Assembly: GCA_028281765.1 (NCBI GenBank)
Contig: JANQJF010000097.1
Location: 1 to 64,000, forward strand
DNA: 64,000 bases
Origin: Planctomycetota bacterium
Lineage (GTDB): Bacteria > Planctomycetota > UBA1135 > UBA2386
Direction: 5' to 3'
The translations under genes and the position numbers were made by a program. Below, one piece after another: positions 26,231 through 36,144 of this stretch; the first letter of the stretch is position 1, and the number at the start of each line of letters is the position of its first letter. The notes beneath the pieces were generated by a model, which saw only the letters and a list, made by a program, of their open reading frames with translations, made no database searches and was not told the DNA's origin.

Positions 26231-27021
26231 ATCGCGCGCTGTCGCTCGGCATCGCGTTCGCCCTGTCCGCCCTCGCGGTGTGGCTGGTCCGCGGCGAACC
26301 GAAGCACACGCCCGCCGAAGCCGCGCGCGACCTCGCGCGCCCGTTCGTCCTGCCCGCGCTGTGGGCCCGGATCGAAGCGGCCGAACGAAGCGGCGAACTT
26401 CCGGTCGCCGCGGCGGTTGCACGAACGATGCTGCGCTATCTCCCGGAGTGGACCGACGGCCACATGCACTTCGCGGCGCGAATCGCGTTCGACCACGGCA
26501 ATCGCGTCACGACCGTCGAAGAGAAGCTCGACGCACTCGACGCCGGGATCGCCTGGCTCGAGGAGGCCCGGACGGGCATGAGCGATCCCGCCGCCGCTGC
26601 GGAACTCGCCGCGGCCCAGGCGACGTTCGTGCTCGCACGATGCGAGAACGACGAAGCGCTCGCGGACGCGATTCGTGTGCGCAGCAACCGCGATCCGTCC
26701 GAGCTCGCGCTCGAGTCGCTGGACCGCGCGATCGCCGATCTGCCGGGAGAACGCGCCGCACGGCTGCGCGATTCGCGCGCGTTCTTGATGACGCGCGTCA
26801 TCGCGGCGGCGATTCGCACCGGCGACATGGCGCGCGCGATCGCGACGCTGGACGCGACGATCGAACTGATGCGCAGCGTCGCGGCCGCGGACGCAGCGAA
26901 GCCGTGGATCGTCGCCCTCGGCAAGATCCGCCCGCATCTGCGCGATGAAGCGCGTGACCTCGAGGCCTTGCGCGACGACCCCTATCTCGCAGAGATCGTC
27001 GAAGCGCTCGAGTCGAGATAG
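26227..27021 (+). CDS. helical protein with N-terminal membrane segment, third gene of ABC operon
   Basis: A 264-residue protein. Residues ~5-20 (LSLGIAFALSALAVWLV) form a membrane anchor or uncleaved signal, and the remainder is Ala/Glu/Arg-rich helix suggestive of TPR-like repeats, with no catalytic motif. The ATG overlaps the permease stop (ATGA), so it is probably an accessory component of the same transporter. I do not recognise the family. Longer open frames upstream in this phase lie inside the permease gene and are ignored. Confidence 0.65.
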   Translation: MNRALSLGIAFALSALAVWLVRGEPKHTPAEAARDLARPFVLPALWARIEAAERSGELPVAAAVARTMLRYLPEWTDGHMHFAARIAFDHGNRVTTVEEKLDALDAGIAWLEEARTGMSDPAAAAELAAAQATFVLARCENDEALADAIRVRSNRDPSELALESLDRAIADLPGERAARLRDSRAFLMTRVIAAAIRTGDMARAIATLDATIELMRSVAAADAAKPWIVALGKIRPHLRDEARDLEALRDDPYLAEIVEALESR

Positions 27022-27030
27022 CCGAAGCGT

Positions 27031-27498
27031 CTACTTCGACACGAAGCTCAGCGTCGCGTTCGCGTTCGCGAACGAACCGCCGAAGTCCATGCGCGAGCTC
27101 GCGGACCCGAGCCACTCCTGATCCGCGACGGCGTCCGTCGTCGGAACGGCCCGAAGCGAACGAACGTGCGGGTTGCCCTCGACGTCGTTGATGCAGATCG
27201 TGAGGTTGTTGAAGACCTCGGAGAGGGCGTCGACCGCGGACTCGGGGAGCCCCTCGGACGTCGCGCTCTCGATCAGCGGGTCGACCGGCATCATCAAGAG
27301 CTTGCCGGCGAGGTACGCCGCCGCGCGCAGATCGGCACAGATCGCGCCGACCGGCTGGCCTTCGTCGTCGAGACAAACCGCGGTGAAACTGGCATCCGCG
27401 GGCGGCGGAGCGCCGTGGGTGTTCAGAGGAACGGCATCGCCGAGCAGGCTGCCCAGCAACTTGGAGACGTCGGTGTTGGTCGGGAAACTGATGCTCAT
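27031..27498 (-). CDS. CheX/CheC-like chemotaxis phosphatase
   Basis: A 155-residue cytoplasmic protein. The diagnostic D/S-x3-E-x2-N motif of the CheC/CheX/FliY phosphatase family is present as DALSEVFN at residues 90-97. It lies inside an amphipathic helix, flanked by beta strands as in CheX. Such proteins remove phosphate from CheY-P using the Glu and Asn. It has a good Shine-Dalgarno (GAGAGGA) and follows cheY by 17 bases on the same strand, so the two form an operon in which the phosphatase likely resets that CheY. A second CheX-like gene lies at 28721. Confidence 0.75.
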   Translation of the reverse strand: MSISFPTNTDVSKLLGSLLGDAVPLNTHGAPPPADASFTAVCLDDEGQPVGAICADLRAAAYLAGKLLMMPVDPLIESATSEGLPESAVDALSEVFNNLTICINDVEGNPHVRSLRAVPTTDAVADQEWLGSASSRMDFGGSFANANATLSFVSK

Positions 27499-27515
27499 GA
27501 CTCTGTCCTCTCGGT

Positions 27516-27881
27516 TCAGCCGACTACGCGCGCGAAAACGTCGTTGACGTCGTCGCTCGTGAACGGCTTCTTCAGGTATCCGTTCGCGCCGCGCTTCATC
27601 GCGTCCTGCACGAAGCTGTCGCTGCCTTCCGTCGTGATCATGATGATCGGCGGCGACTCGCCCGCTTCGCGGATCTTCGACACCATCTCCAAGCCGTTCA
27701 TGTTCGGCATGTTGATGTCCGAGAGGACGACGTCGAACTGACCCTTCTGGAACGCGGCGAAACCCTCGGCGCCGTCGCTGGCTTCCTCGACGTTGGCGAC
27801 GTCGACTCCGGCCTGCCGGAGCGCCCGCCGAATCAGCTTTCGCATGGTTGCCGAGTCGTCGACGATCAGAATGTTGGTCAT
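27516..27881 (-). CDS. CheY-like single-domain response regulator
   Basis: A 121-residue receiver domain with every key residue: acidic pocket D8-D9, phosphoacceptor D55 in LSDINMPNM, the conserved Thr in MITTEGS and Lys105 in LKKPF. With no output domain it acts by protein interaction, normally at the flagellar switch or another motility machine, or as a phosphate sink. The Shine-Dalgarno GGGAGAGGA just before 27881 selects this start over upstream ATGs. It is first in a two-gene operon with a CheX-like phosphatase. Confidence 0.88.
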   Translation of the reverse strand: MTNILIVDDSATMRKLIRRALRQAGVDVANVEEASDGAEGFAAFQKGQFDVVLSDINMPNMNGLEMVSKIREAGESPPIIMITTEGSDSFVQDAMKRGANGYLKKPFTSDDVNDVFARVVG

Positions 27882-27989
27882 GGTAGTCCTCTCCCGTTGC
27901 ACTTCTGGACGCTGACTCCATCGGAACGGCGCGCGGGACGACTTGAGGTCAGCCTGCATCACTCATCAGCTTCGCGATCCCGGTGCGGG

Positions 27990-28562
27990 CTAGAACCGCA
28001 GCTGCAGCTGCGCATACGCGAAGTCGATGTCGTCGCTGGGACCGGTGTCCTCGATCAAGCTGCCCGCGAACACGTGGGCGTAGCCGAACTGCCAAACCAT
28101 GTGCGGGCTGGACTTGTAGGTCGCGATCAAGTCGACCTCGGACCCGACGTAGCGGGAAGACGCGGCGCCACCGGCGCGGCTGACACCGCCCCCGACGTTG
28201 TAGAGCGCGTCGGCTTTGTCGGCGACCCAGAACGCGTGGTAGTGGAGGTTGGTGGACCACTTCTCGGAGAGCTTGCTGTCGAGCCCCACGCGGGTGTCGA
28301 TGATGTTCTGACGACCGATGGCATCGGCGAAACCGAGGTAGGCATGCCCCAGCGGGAACAGCTGGTTGAACGTCTGCACGTCCCCGCCCGTCGATTCGTC
28401 GCCAGTGGCGTAGTCCAAGCCGACCCATGCGCGGCTTCCCTCGAAGAGCTCGGGGAACCCGTATCCGAGGTCCGCCGTCACCATCCCGGCCTCGATGTCG
28501 CCCCGGCCTACCTTGCCGAACTGCCATGCGGCCTCGACTTCGTAGGTCCAGAGATGCAACCG
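27990..28562 (-). pseudogene. 3' fragment of an alginate-export-type outer-membrane barrel
   Basis: About 190 residues of a C-terminal beta-barrel are encoded. Alternating aromatic strands (LWTYEVEAAWQFGKV, AWVGLDYATGDES, STNLHYHAFWVADKAD) and the terminal AYAQLQLRF resemble the C-terminal half of alginate-export family porins, which are normally 400-500 residues. The homologous reading stops at about 28,560. Beyond that, the minus strand merely runs open antisense to a response-regulator fragment. No signal peptide or start codon exists for the remaining part, so the 5' half has been lost or lies elsewhere. Confidence 0.65.
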
Positions 28563-28724
28563 GAGACTCGAGACCTGCGTGTCGTGGTCGTCTCGACCGA
28601 GGGAAGCGAAACCCGGATCGAACGACTCAAGGGCATGGGCGCTCGGTTCCTGCGCAAGCCATTCACTCCCGAACAGCTGCGCGCCGAGATCACCGCACTC
28701 ACCGGCATCGGGGAAGATCGATGA
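28563..28724 (+). pseudogene. 3' fragment of a response regulator receiver
   Basis: About 53 residues (RDLRVVVVSTEGSETRIER, then MGARFLRKPFTPEQLR) correspond to strands 4-5 and the last helix of a CheY-type receiver, including the conserved Thr and Lys. The half with the acidic pocket and phosphoacceptor Asp is missing, because sequence to the left is the truncated barrel on the other strand. Its TGA overlaps the ATG of the next CheX-like gene (ATGA), so originally this was the first gene of the plus-strand chemotaxis operon. Confidence 0.65.
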
Positions 28725-29212
28725 AAGTCGCAACTCTCGAACAGGCACTTTCGGACGCAGCGGCGCTGACGCTCGAGAGTCTCTGCATGATGTACCCCGA
28801 CGACATCCGGGAACTCGAACAGCGCGGCGATCTTCGAGGCCGCGCCGTCGAAGTCGAATTCGACGGTCCGTTCGTGGGTCGCATGCACGTCGTCGCGTCC
28901 GAGGATGCGATCTCCGAGGCCGCCTGCAACATGCTCGCGGCCGAAGGCGAGGTCGACGACGAGCTCGCGCTCGACGTCCTCCGCGAAGTCAGCAACATCG
29001 TCTGCGGCCAGTTCTTGCCATCCTTGCAGGGCGAGACCGCCGTCTTCGACATCGGCGCCCCGAAGCTCGTCTCCATGGACGAGCTCGCGCGCGAGCATGA
29101 GATCTCGATCCCCATCGCGCGCGTGGCGATCGAGTGCCTGGACGGCAACTTCGAGTTCGCAGTCCTCGTGGGCCCGAACGGCGAGCGAGCGATTCGGGAG
29201 GCGCACGCGTGA
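28721..29212 (+). CDS. CheX/CheC-like chemotaxis phosphatase
   Basis: A 163-residue protein with the D-x3-E-x2-N phosphatase motif as DVLREVSN at residues 85-92 and the CheX-type fold around it (VEVEFDGPFVGRMHV strand pair before, IPIARVAIECLDGNFEF after). It would dephosphorylate a receiver, originally perhaps the one now truncated immediately upstream. The ATG overlaps that fragment's stop, and its own stop overlaps the GTG of cheB (GTGA), so the operon order regulator, cheX, cheB, cheW is preserved although two members are damaged. Confidence 0.75.
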   Translation: MKVATLEQALSDAAALTLESLCMMYPDDIRELEQRGDLRGRAVEVEFDGPFVGRMHVVASEDAISEAACNMLAAEGEVDDELALDVLREVSNIVCGQFLPSLQGETAVFDIGAPKLVSMDELAREHEISIPIARVAIECLDGNFEFAVLVGPNGERAIREAHA

Positions 29213-30061
29213 TTCGAGTCTTGATCGTCGACGACTCCGCAGTCGTGCGGCAGACGCTCGCGGACGAGCTGGCGAAGTTCCCCGACTTCGAAGTTGTCGG
29301 AACCGCGGTCGACCCGTACGTCGCGCGAGACAAGATCGTCGAGACCAAGCCGGACGTGATGACGCTCGACCTCGAGATGCCGAGAATGGACGGACTGTCG
29401 TTCTTGGCCAAGGTCATGAAGCACCGGCCGATGCCGGTGATCGTCGTCAGCTCCGTCGCTGCGGCGAACAGCGAGGCGGCACTGCGCGCGCTCGCGCTCG
29501 GCGCGGTCGCGGTCGTGCCGAAGCCGACGTCGCAGTCCTCGATCCCGGACGTCGGGCGCGACCGGCATCTTGATCGCGCAGCACATGCCGCCCGGATTCA
29601 CCGCCCCGTTCGCGGCACAGCTCGACAGCGTCAGCAAGATGCAGGTGCGAGAGGCGCGGCACGGAGACCGGCTCCTGCCGGGCACCGCACTCGTCGCACC
29701 CGGGGGACAGCACACGCTGCTGCGCCGGAGCGGCGCGCAGTTCGTCGTGCACGTGAAGAGCGGTCCGCCGGTGCACCATCAGCGACCGAGTGTCGACGTG
29801 CTGTTCAAGTCGGTGGCCAAGTCGGCCGGCCCGAACGCGGTCGGAGTGGACTTGACCGGCATGGGTGAAGACGGCGCGGAAGGACTTCTCGCGATGCGCG
29901 ATGCGGGCGCACCGACGATCGCGCAAGACGAGGCGAGCTGCGTCGTGTTCGGCATGCCGAAGCGCGCCATCGAACTCGGCGGCGCCGATTCGGTCATGCC
30001 GCTGCCCCGCATCCCGGACGCCATCCTCGAGGCATTCGCCAAGTCGGGAGCACGAGCGTGA
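29209..30061 (+). pseudogene. cheB: broken CheB (receiver plus methylesterase) with internal deletion
   Basis: The frame from GTG 29209 encodes a complete receiver (DD at 8-9, phosphoacceptor D54 in TLDLEMPRMDG, Lys105 in VVPKP) up to ~29,542. From ~29,555, in a different frame, the C-terminal methylesterase continues with GATGILIAQHMPPGF (catalytic His), LLRRSGAQFVVHV and GVDLTGMGEDGAEG (catalytic Asp), and ends normally at 30061. The linker and the GxSxGG segment with the catalytic Ser, roughly 55-75 codons in a normal CheB, are absent and the frame is shifted. The gene as sequenced cannot make an active methylesterase; either a real deletion or an assembly error explains this. Confidence 0.75.
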
Positions 30062-30084
30062 CGCCGCACACAGGGAACAACGAC

Positions 30085-30090
30085 GGAGGA
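30085..30090 (+). promoter_or_regulatory. Shine-Dalgarno GGAGGA of the cheW gene
   Basis: GGAGGA ends 5 bases before the ATG at 30096 and fixes that start against upstream in-frame codons that lie inside the cheB remnant. Confidence 0.6.
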
Positions 30091-30095
30091 CTGAA

Positions 30096-30917
30096 ATGAC
30101 CGCTGAGGAACTGGAGACCCAACAGGTCGTCGTGCGTATCGCCGAACGCTTGTTCGGCATCGCGATCGATCGAGTGCAGGAGATGCTCGAGCTGCCGGCG
30201 CTGACCGCGATTCCGCACGTTCCCGAGCGCTACCGCGGCGTGATCAACCTCCGCGGTCGCGTGGTTCCGGTGACGGACCTCCGGGTTTCGCTCGGACTCA
30301 AGTCGCTCGCAAACGAACTGGACGCGACCTGCGCCATGCTCAACACGCGACTGGAAGAGACCTTGACGTGGCTCGACGAGCTCGAGTCGTCGGTCCACGA
30401 ATCGCGAGCGTTCTCGGGTGAGACGGATCCGCACAAGTGCGCGTTCGGGCGCTGGTACGACTCGTTCGAGTCCCCGAACCGGCAGGTCATGGTCTTCCTC
30501 GAGCGCTTCGATCAGCTGTACGGGAGCATCCACGCGATCGCGAGCAAGATCACCGGTCTGGTCCAGAGCGGTGATCTCGAAGCGGCACGCCGGGTCATCG
30601 CTCAAGCCAAAGCCCGAGAGTTCACGGTGCTGAAGCAGCTGTTCGCGCAACTCCAGAACATGATCAAGACGAGCATGCGCGAGGTGGCCGTGCTCCTCGA
30701 AGAAGACGGCAAGGAGTTCGCGATCTCGGTCGACGAAGTCGTCTCGGTTGAGAACCTGCTCCAGGTCGACGACGAGCACGCGGTCCTCGATTCGCCGGGA
30801 ATGGGCGGACTGGCGCGAGGCATCGCGAAGCGCGCCAACGACGATCTCGTCCTGCTGCTGCGGATCGGCTCGCTCGCCGCAGGACTGGAGACGAACACGG
30901 CGCTGGAAGCCGTGTGA
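30096..30917 (+). CDS. cheW: CheW-like scaffold with nested CZB zinc-binding domain
   Basis: A 273-residue protein. Residues ~8-75 are the first half of a CheW domain (FGIAIDRVQEML, YRGVINLRGRVVPVTDLR) and ~195-262 are the second half (DGKEFAISVDEVVSVE, LLLRIGSL). Between them, residues ~85-185 form a helical chemoreceptor zinc-binding (CZB) domain: H101, the signature CAFGRWY at 115-121, and H146. The usual HxxxH pair reads YGSIH, so one ligand is replaced by Tyr142. CheW couples receptors to CheA. A CZB insert could make this coupling respond to zinc or hypochlorite, as known for CZB chemoreceptors, which is an inference. No cheA, cheR or receptor gene is in the window. Confidence 0.85.
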   Translation: MTAEELETQQVVVRIAERLFGIAIDRVQEMLELPALTAIPHVPERYRGVINLRGRVVPVTDLRVSLGLKSLANELDATCAMLNTRLEETLTWLDELESSVHESRAFSGETDPHKCAFGRWYDSFESPNRQVMVFLERFDQLYGSIHAIASKITGLVQSGDLEAARRVIAQAKAREFTVLKQLFAQLQNMIKTSMREVAVLLEEDGKEFAISVDEVVSVENLLQVDDEHAVLDSPGMGGLARGIAKRANDDLVLLLRIGSLAAGLETNTALEAV

Positions 30918-31310
30918 GGCGAGGGCGCGGGCCGCGCCAGGCGGGGCCGCGGGAGCACTCGCACGCGCCCTGGGCCGCGAGCGTGGGGGCGGGCCACGGG
31001 CCACGCACAGGACGGAGCGAGCCAGGGCGCGCCCGCGACCACGGGCGGCCTCACGTGCTCGTGCGAGTGCCCGTGCGCGTGCGAAACGCACGAGACCCCC
31101 GGCCCTCGCTCGCGCACGCACCCGCAAGCCCCCCCATTCAGCCCGCGAAATCCTCCTCTCTCCCACCGGTCCCCCACATCTGCCTGGACCCACCGGGCGA
31201 AGACCCGTATCTCGGACCCCCACCCCCCGGGCGTTCGAAGCGAAATGACGCATCTCCGATCACCGCAGCGCAGACGAGCCCGCGCGACCCCCGGCGCGCG
31301 CTGACCGATC
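30918..31310. other. 393-bp gene-free, low-complexity GC-rich spacer
   Basis: No coding sequence is supported. The first ~220 bases are a patchwork of GGGCGCG, CGTGC and CGCACG words, including a short hairpin (CGTGCG, AAA, CGCACG) near 31,079-31,093. The rest is C-rich. It separates the chemotaxis genes from the dedA-like gene on the same strand and may include a terminator for the former. Confidence 0.5.
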
Positions 31311-32027
31311 ATGTTCGACTGGCTCGTCGAGTTCTTCAGCGCGTATCCGTACCTCGGCGTCGCATTGATCTTCCTGATCTGCGGCCTCGGATTCCCGCTG
31401 CCGGAGGAGATCGTGCTCGTGTCGGCGGGCTACGTCTGCTTCAAGGGACTCGCGGACTTCCCCACGATGATGGCCGCGTGCGCCGGTGCCATCCTGCTCG
31501 GGGACATCATCCCGTTCGCACTCGGACGCTGGCTGGGGCTGCCGCTGCTGCGCGTCAAGCCGATGCGCATGATCATCACGCGGCAGCGCCTCGCGCGCTT
31601 CAACCGCTGGTTCCGACGCCGCGGCAACCTCGTCATCTTCTTCTCGCGCTTCGTCGCGGGCATCCGCGTCGTCGCCTACTTCACGGCCGGCACGATGAAG
31701 ATGTCGTGGTGGCGGTTCATCACGCTGGACATGCTCGGCATCGCGATGATCGTGCCGCTGTTCGTCTACGTCGGCTTCGCGTTCGGCAGCACGATCGACG
31801 ACGCCATCGCAAAACTGAAGACCGTCGAACGCGGCATCCTGATCACGCTGCTGTCGGTCGGTGCGATCGTCGGGCTCTGGTACTGGATGCGGTGGCGCCG
31901 ACGGCAGCGGGCGCTCGTCGGACAGCCGACGGAGACCTACGTCGAGCCGACCGAGCCGGTCGCGAATGCGCGCGAGGAGTCCCGAGGCGACGGTGCGGAC
32001 GACCGGATAAGCGACTCGTCTGAATAG
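31311..32027 (+). CDS. DedA family membrane protein
   Basis: A 238-residue inner-membrane protein of the DedA/SNARE-associated family (PF09335). The GFPLPEE motif is in the first re-entrant region (FLICGLGFPLPEEIVLV) and FSRFVAGIRVV is the second hallmark, with four to five further hydrophobic segments and a charged cytoplasmic tail rich in Glu/Arg. DedA proteins are thought to flip undecaprenyl phosphate or other lipids and to help keep the proton-motive force. It is monocistronic, with an intrinsic terminator 43 bases after the stop. Confidence 0.9.
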   Translation: MFDWLVEFFSAYPYLGVALIFLICGLGFPLPEEIVLVSAGYVCFKGLADFPTMMAACAGAILLGDIIPFALGRWLGLPLLRVKPMRMIITRQRLARFNRWFRRRGNLVIFFSRFVAGIRVVAYFTAGTMKMSWWRFITLDMLGIAMIVPLFVYVGFAFGSTIDDAIAKLKTVERGILITLLSVGAIVGLWYWMRWRRRQRALVGQPTETYVEPTEPVANAREESRGDGADDRISDSSE

Positions 32028-32069
32028 GGTTACAACGCCTTGCTCAGGGTTGGTTCGGCCGATAAGGTT

Positions 32070-32102
32070 CCCGGCCCTCCAACCCCCGGGACCGGGCTTT
32101 TT
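32070..32102 (+). terminator. intrinsic terminator after the dedA-like gene
   Basis: CCCGGCCC pairs with GGGaCCGGG (8-bp stem, one bulged A, 10-base loop) and is followed by CTTTTT. This is a strong Rho-independent terminator for the plus strand, placed 43 bases past the stop at 32027 and 42 bases before hppA. Confidence 0.65.
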
Positions 32103-32143
32103 CCCCGTTTCGGCACCCCGCAACCACGCAGAGAACCAATCCC

Positions 32144-34210
<2,067 letters not shown>

Positions 34211-34228
34211 GGCTCACGGCGCTCGCCC

Positions 34229-34258
34229 AGGCAAAGGCAGGGGCAATGGCAAGGGCAG
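34229..34258. repeat. short GGCAAG/GGGCA tandem-like repeat
   Basis: Five imperfect copies of a GGCAAR/GGGGCA-type hexamer stand directly after hppA. The last copy provides the left arm of the hairpin at 34250-34284. Its role is unknown. Confidence 0.4.
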
Positions 34259-34284
34259 GTCTCACTGGTTGAGGCTTGCCCTTG
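34250..34284. terminator. hairpin between convergent genes
   Basis: CAAGGGCA and TGCCCTTG form an 8-bp stem with a 19-base loop between hppA and the convergent gene ending at 34305. On the plus strand TTG follows. This is a weak candidate for a bidirectional terminator. Confidence 0.3.
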
Positions 34285-34304
34285 TTGCGTTCGTGGTGAG
34301 GGCG

Positions 34305-34892
34305 TTACTTGGCCGCGCGCTTGCGGATAGCCTTCGCGTCCGGGTCGTCCTCATCGAAGAAGACGCGCAGCTCGACCATGACGCCCTTGTCGTTCTCGCG
34401 GCCGTAGACGGGGTAGATGCCGTCGCCGTAGCCGCTGACGAGCGCGACGCCGAGGCCGGGGCGGCCCGAGGTGTACTTCAGCTGGCCGAAGCCGTCCTTG
34501 CCCGCGGTCATCGCGGAGCACTTCTCGTACGAGGAGCCCGACTGCACCCACGTCACGACGGCGAGGTCGCGATCGGTGCAGTGCTTCTGGATGCGCTTGT
34601 CGAGTTCGGCGGCGTCCTGGGCCGTCTTGCACGCGATCGGAGACGCACCGAACTCGGCGACGAGCTTCGCTTTGTCGCGGCCCCAGTACTTGAGCGTCCA
34701 GTTCTCGCCCTTGCCCTCGGGTACCCACTCGGAGTCGATGTAGGCCGGGTCGAGCACGAGGAGTTGGCCGGAGTCGACGCCGACGACCCCGAGGCGGATC
34801 CACTTCTCCGCCGGGACATCGGTCGACGACTCCGTGAAGTGAGGCGCCGCGAGGGCCGCGACGAGAGAGCCGATCAAGAGTGCGCTTCGCAT
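34305..34892 (-). CDS. exported DUF4241-like protein
   Basis: A 195-residue protein with a short signal peptide (RSALLIGSLVAALAAPH). LGVVGVDSGQLLVLDPAYI near the N-terminus and VSGYGDGIYPVYGREN near the C-terminus match the DUF4241 pattern, in which a YGDGxYPVY loop is most conserved. No enzymatic residue is obvious and the function is unknown. The ATG at 34892 is set by TACACT six bases upstream. Longer frames in the same phase run antisense-like through the neighbouring hydrolase gene. Confidence 0.72.
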   Translation of the reverse strand: MRSALLIGSLVAALAAPHFTESSTDVPAEKWIRLGVVGVDSGQLLVLDPAYIDSEWVPEGKGENWTLKYWGRDKAKLVAEFGASPIACKTAQDAAELDKRIQKHCTDRDLAVVTWVQSGSSYEKCSAMTAGKDGFGQLKYTSGRPGLGVALVSGYGDGIYPVYGRENDKGVMVELRVFFDEDDPDAKAIRKRAAK

Positions 34893-34898
34893 GCGCGC

Positions 34899-34904
34899 AG
34901 TGTA
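34899..34904 (-). promoter_or_regulatory. -10-like TACACT, leaderless start
   Basis: TACACT ends 6 bases before the ATG at 34892. Confidence 0.4.
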
Positions 34905-34914
34905 GTCGGCCGGG

Positions 34915-35706
34915 CTATCCGCCCTCGACGAGTTCGAACAGATCGTCGAGCGCCGCGGACATCTGCACCGGGTCGAAGTGCCACAGATTGACGTGACGAG
35001 CCCCGCGCACCCAACGCAGCAGCTTACGCGGCGACGCACACGCATCGAGCAGGCGCCGCGTCTCGGCCGGCCTCGACTTGCGATCGGCGTCCCCCGCGAC
35101 GAACAGCACGGGCGCGCGAATCCTCGGCATCGCGTCGATCGGTCGCAGGTCGTCGAACCCGAAACCGAACCCGATGCGGCCGGCCCAGTCGACGGGGGCG
35201 AGGAGCACATCCGGCCCGGGCACGAACCACAGCCGGTTCGCGAGAGCATTCCGCATCTCGTCGTAGCAGCTGTCGACGACCAAGAACGCGTAGTCGTCCG
35301 GACGCTCGTCGAGCGAGCACGCGAGCGCGGCGGCGCCGAGCGACTGGCCGTGCACTCCGATCTCGGTGTAGCCACGCGCACGCGCGAACTCGACCCACGC
35401 GACGACGTCATGCCGTTCGAGCCAGCCAAAGGTGATCCGGTCGCCTTCGCTCTTGCCGGTCGCGCGGAAGTCCGGCGCGAGCACCGACCAGCCACGCCGC
35501 GCGTAGTCCGCGGCGAGAGCGACGTTCGAAAGGCTGTCGCCGCGGAACCCCGCGAGCAGCAACACGAGCCGTCGCGGCGCGATGTCCGCGAGCCAGCCGC
35601 GCACCTCGAGGCCGTCGGCCGTGCGGGTCATGACGGCCTCGACCGGGAACGCGCCGAGCCGCGTCATCGCCGTCTCGTGCGCCCAGCGATTCGGCCGCGT
35701 GAGCAC
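34915..35706 (-). CDS. alpha/beta hydrolase, probably membrane-anchored
   Basis: At least 263 residues of an alpha/beta hydrolase of the S9/BAAT-like or DUF1749-like serine hydrolase group. The oxyanion-region strand is LVLLLAGFRGDS, the nucleophile elbow is GVHGQSLGAAAL (Ser in GxSxG), the acid is in LFVAGDADRKS and the base is in ARHVNLWH. The GTG at 35706 is the first canonical start. However, 44 further in-frame codons upstream (to a TGA at 35841-35839) encode a basic stretch and a clear membrane helix (LAVGILAALSLWLLCGWL) without any ATG, GTG or TTG. The true start may be ATC at 35808. The substrate is unknown. Confidence 0.75.
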   Translation of the reverse strand: MLTRPNRWAHETAMTRLGAFPVEAVMTRTADGLEVRGWLADIAPRRLVLLLAGFRGDSLSNVALAADYARRGWSVLAPDFRATGKSEGDRITFGWLERHDVVAWVEFARARGYTEIGVHGQSLGAAALACSLDERPDDYAFLVVDSCYDEMRNALANRLWFVPGPDVLLAPVDWAGRIGFGFGFDDLRPIDAMPRIRAPVLFVAGDADRKSRPAETRRLLDACASPRKLLRWVRGARHVNLWHFDPVQMSAALDDLFELVEGG

Positions 35707-35841
35707 GGCGACGGTCAGCCAACCGCACAGGAGCCAGAGCGACAGAGCCGCGAGGATCCCGACCGCGAGGCGGCGCGGACTCCAGCGTTTGCGACGAGGC
35801 GTTTCGATGGCGTCACGATGCCGTGGACCGAGTCGGCGTCA

Positions 35842-36144
35842 ACCCCGGCAGCGTCGGTCGCCCGACGGCCGCACTGTCCGCCCGCCGTCGGATCGCGGGC
35901 ACCGCACGTCCCCGGCGCGCGTCTGGTCACGAACGCACCGTTGACAAATCACGACTTACGGCGATGTGTCGCGATTTCGATCACGTGGCACACATCCTGC
36001 ACTCTCTCCCGCGTCGGCAGGCCGCACCGCAGGCCCTGCACCCGGAACGTCCAGGAGAGATGGGGAAATGGGACGGGCCGAGCGCCTGCGGTGAGTTCTG
36101 CCGACGTGCTTGTACGGACATAGCGATCGATCGCGCGCACCGCC
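35842..36144. other. gene-free spacer
   Basis: About 300 bases between the hydrolase reading frame and the end of the ECF sigma gene. Only short unsupported open frames occur. A TTGACA hexamer at 35942 has no matching -10 at usual spacing. Confidence 0.4.

Noticed and set aside
28563..28748. Extension of the barrel reading frame to a minus-strand start at 28748
   Set aside because: This part is antisense to the receiver fragment and encodes no signal peptide or barrel strands.
35942..35965. TTGACA hexamer as a -35 box
   Set aside because: No -10-like hexamer at 16-18 bp and no gene starts downstream on that strand.
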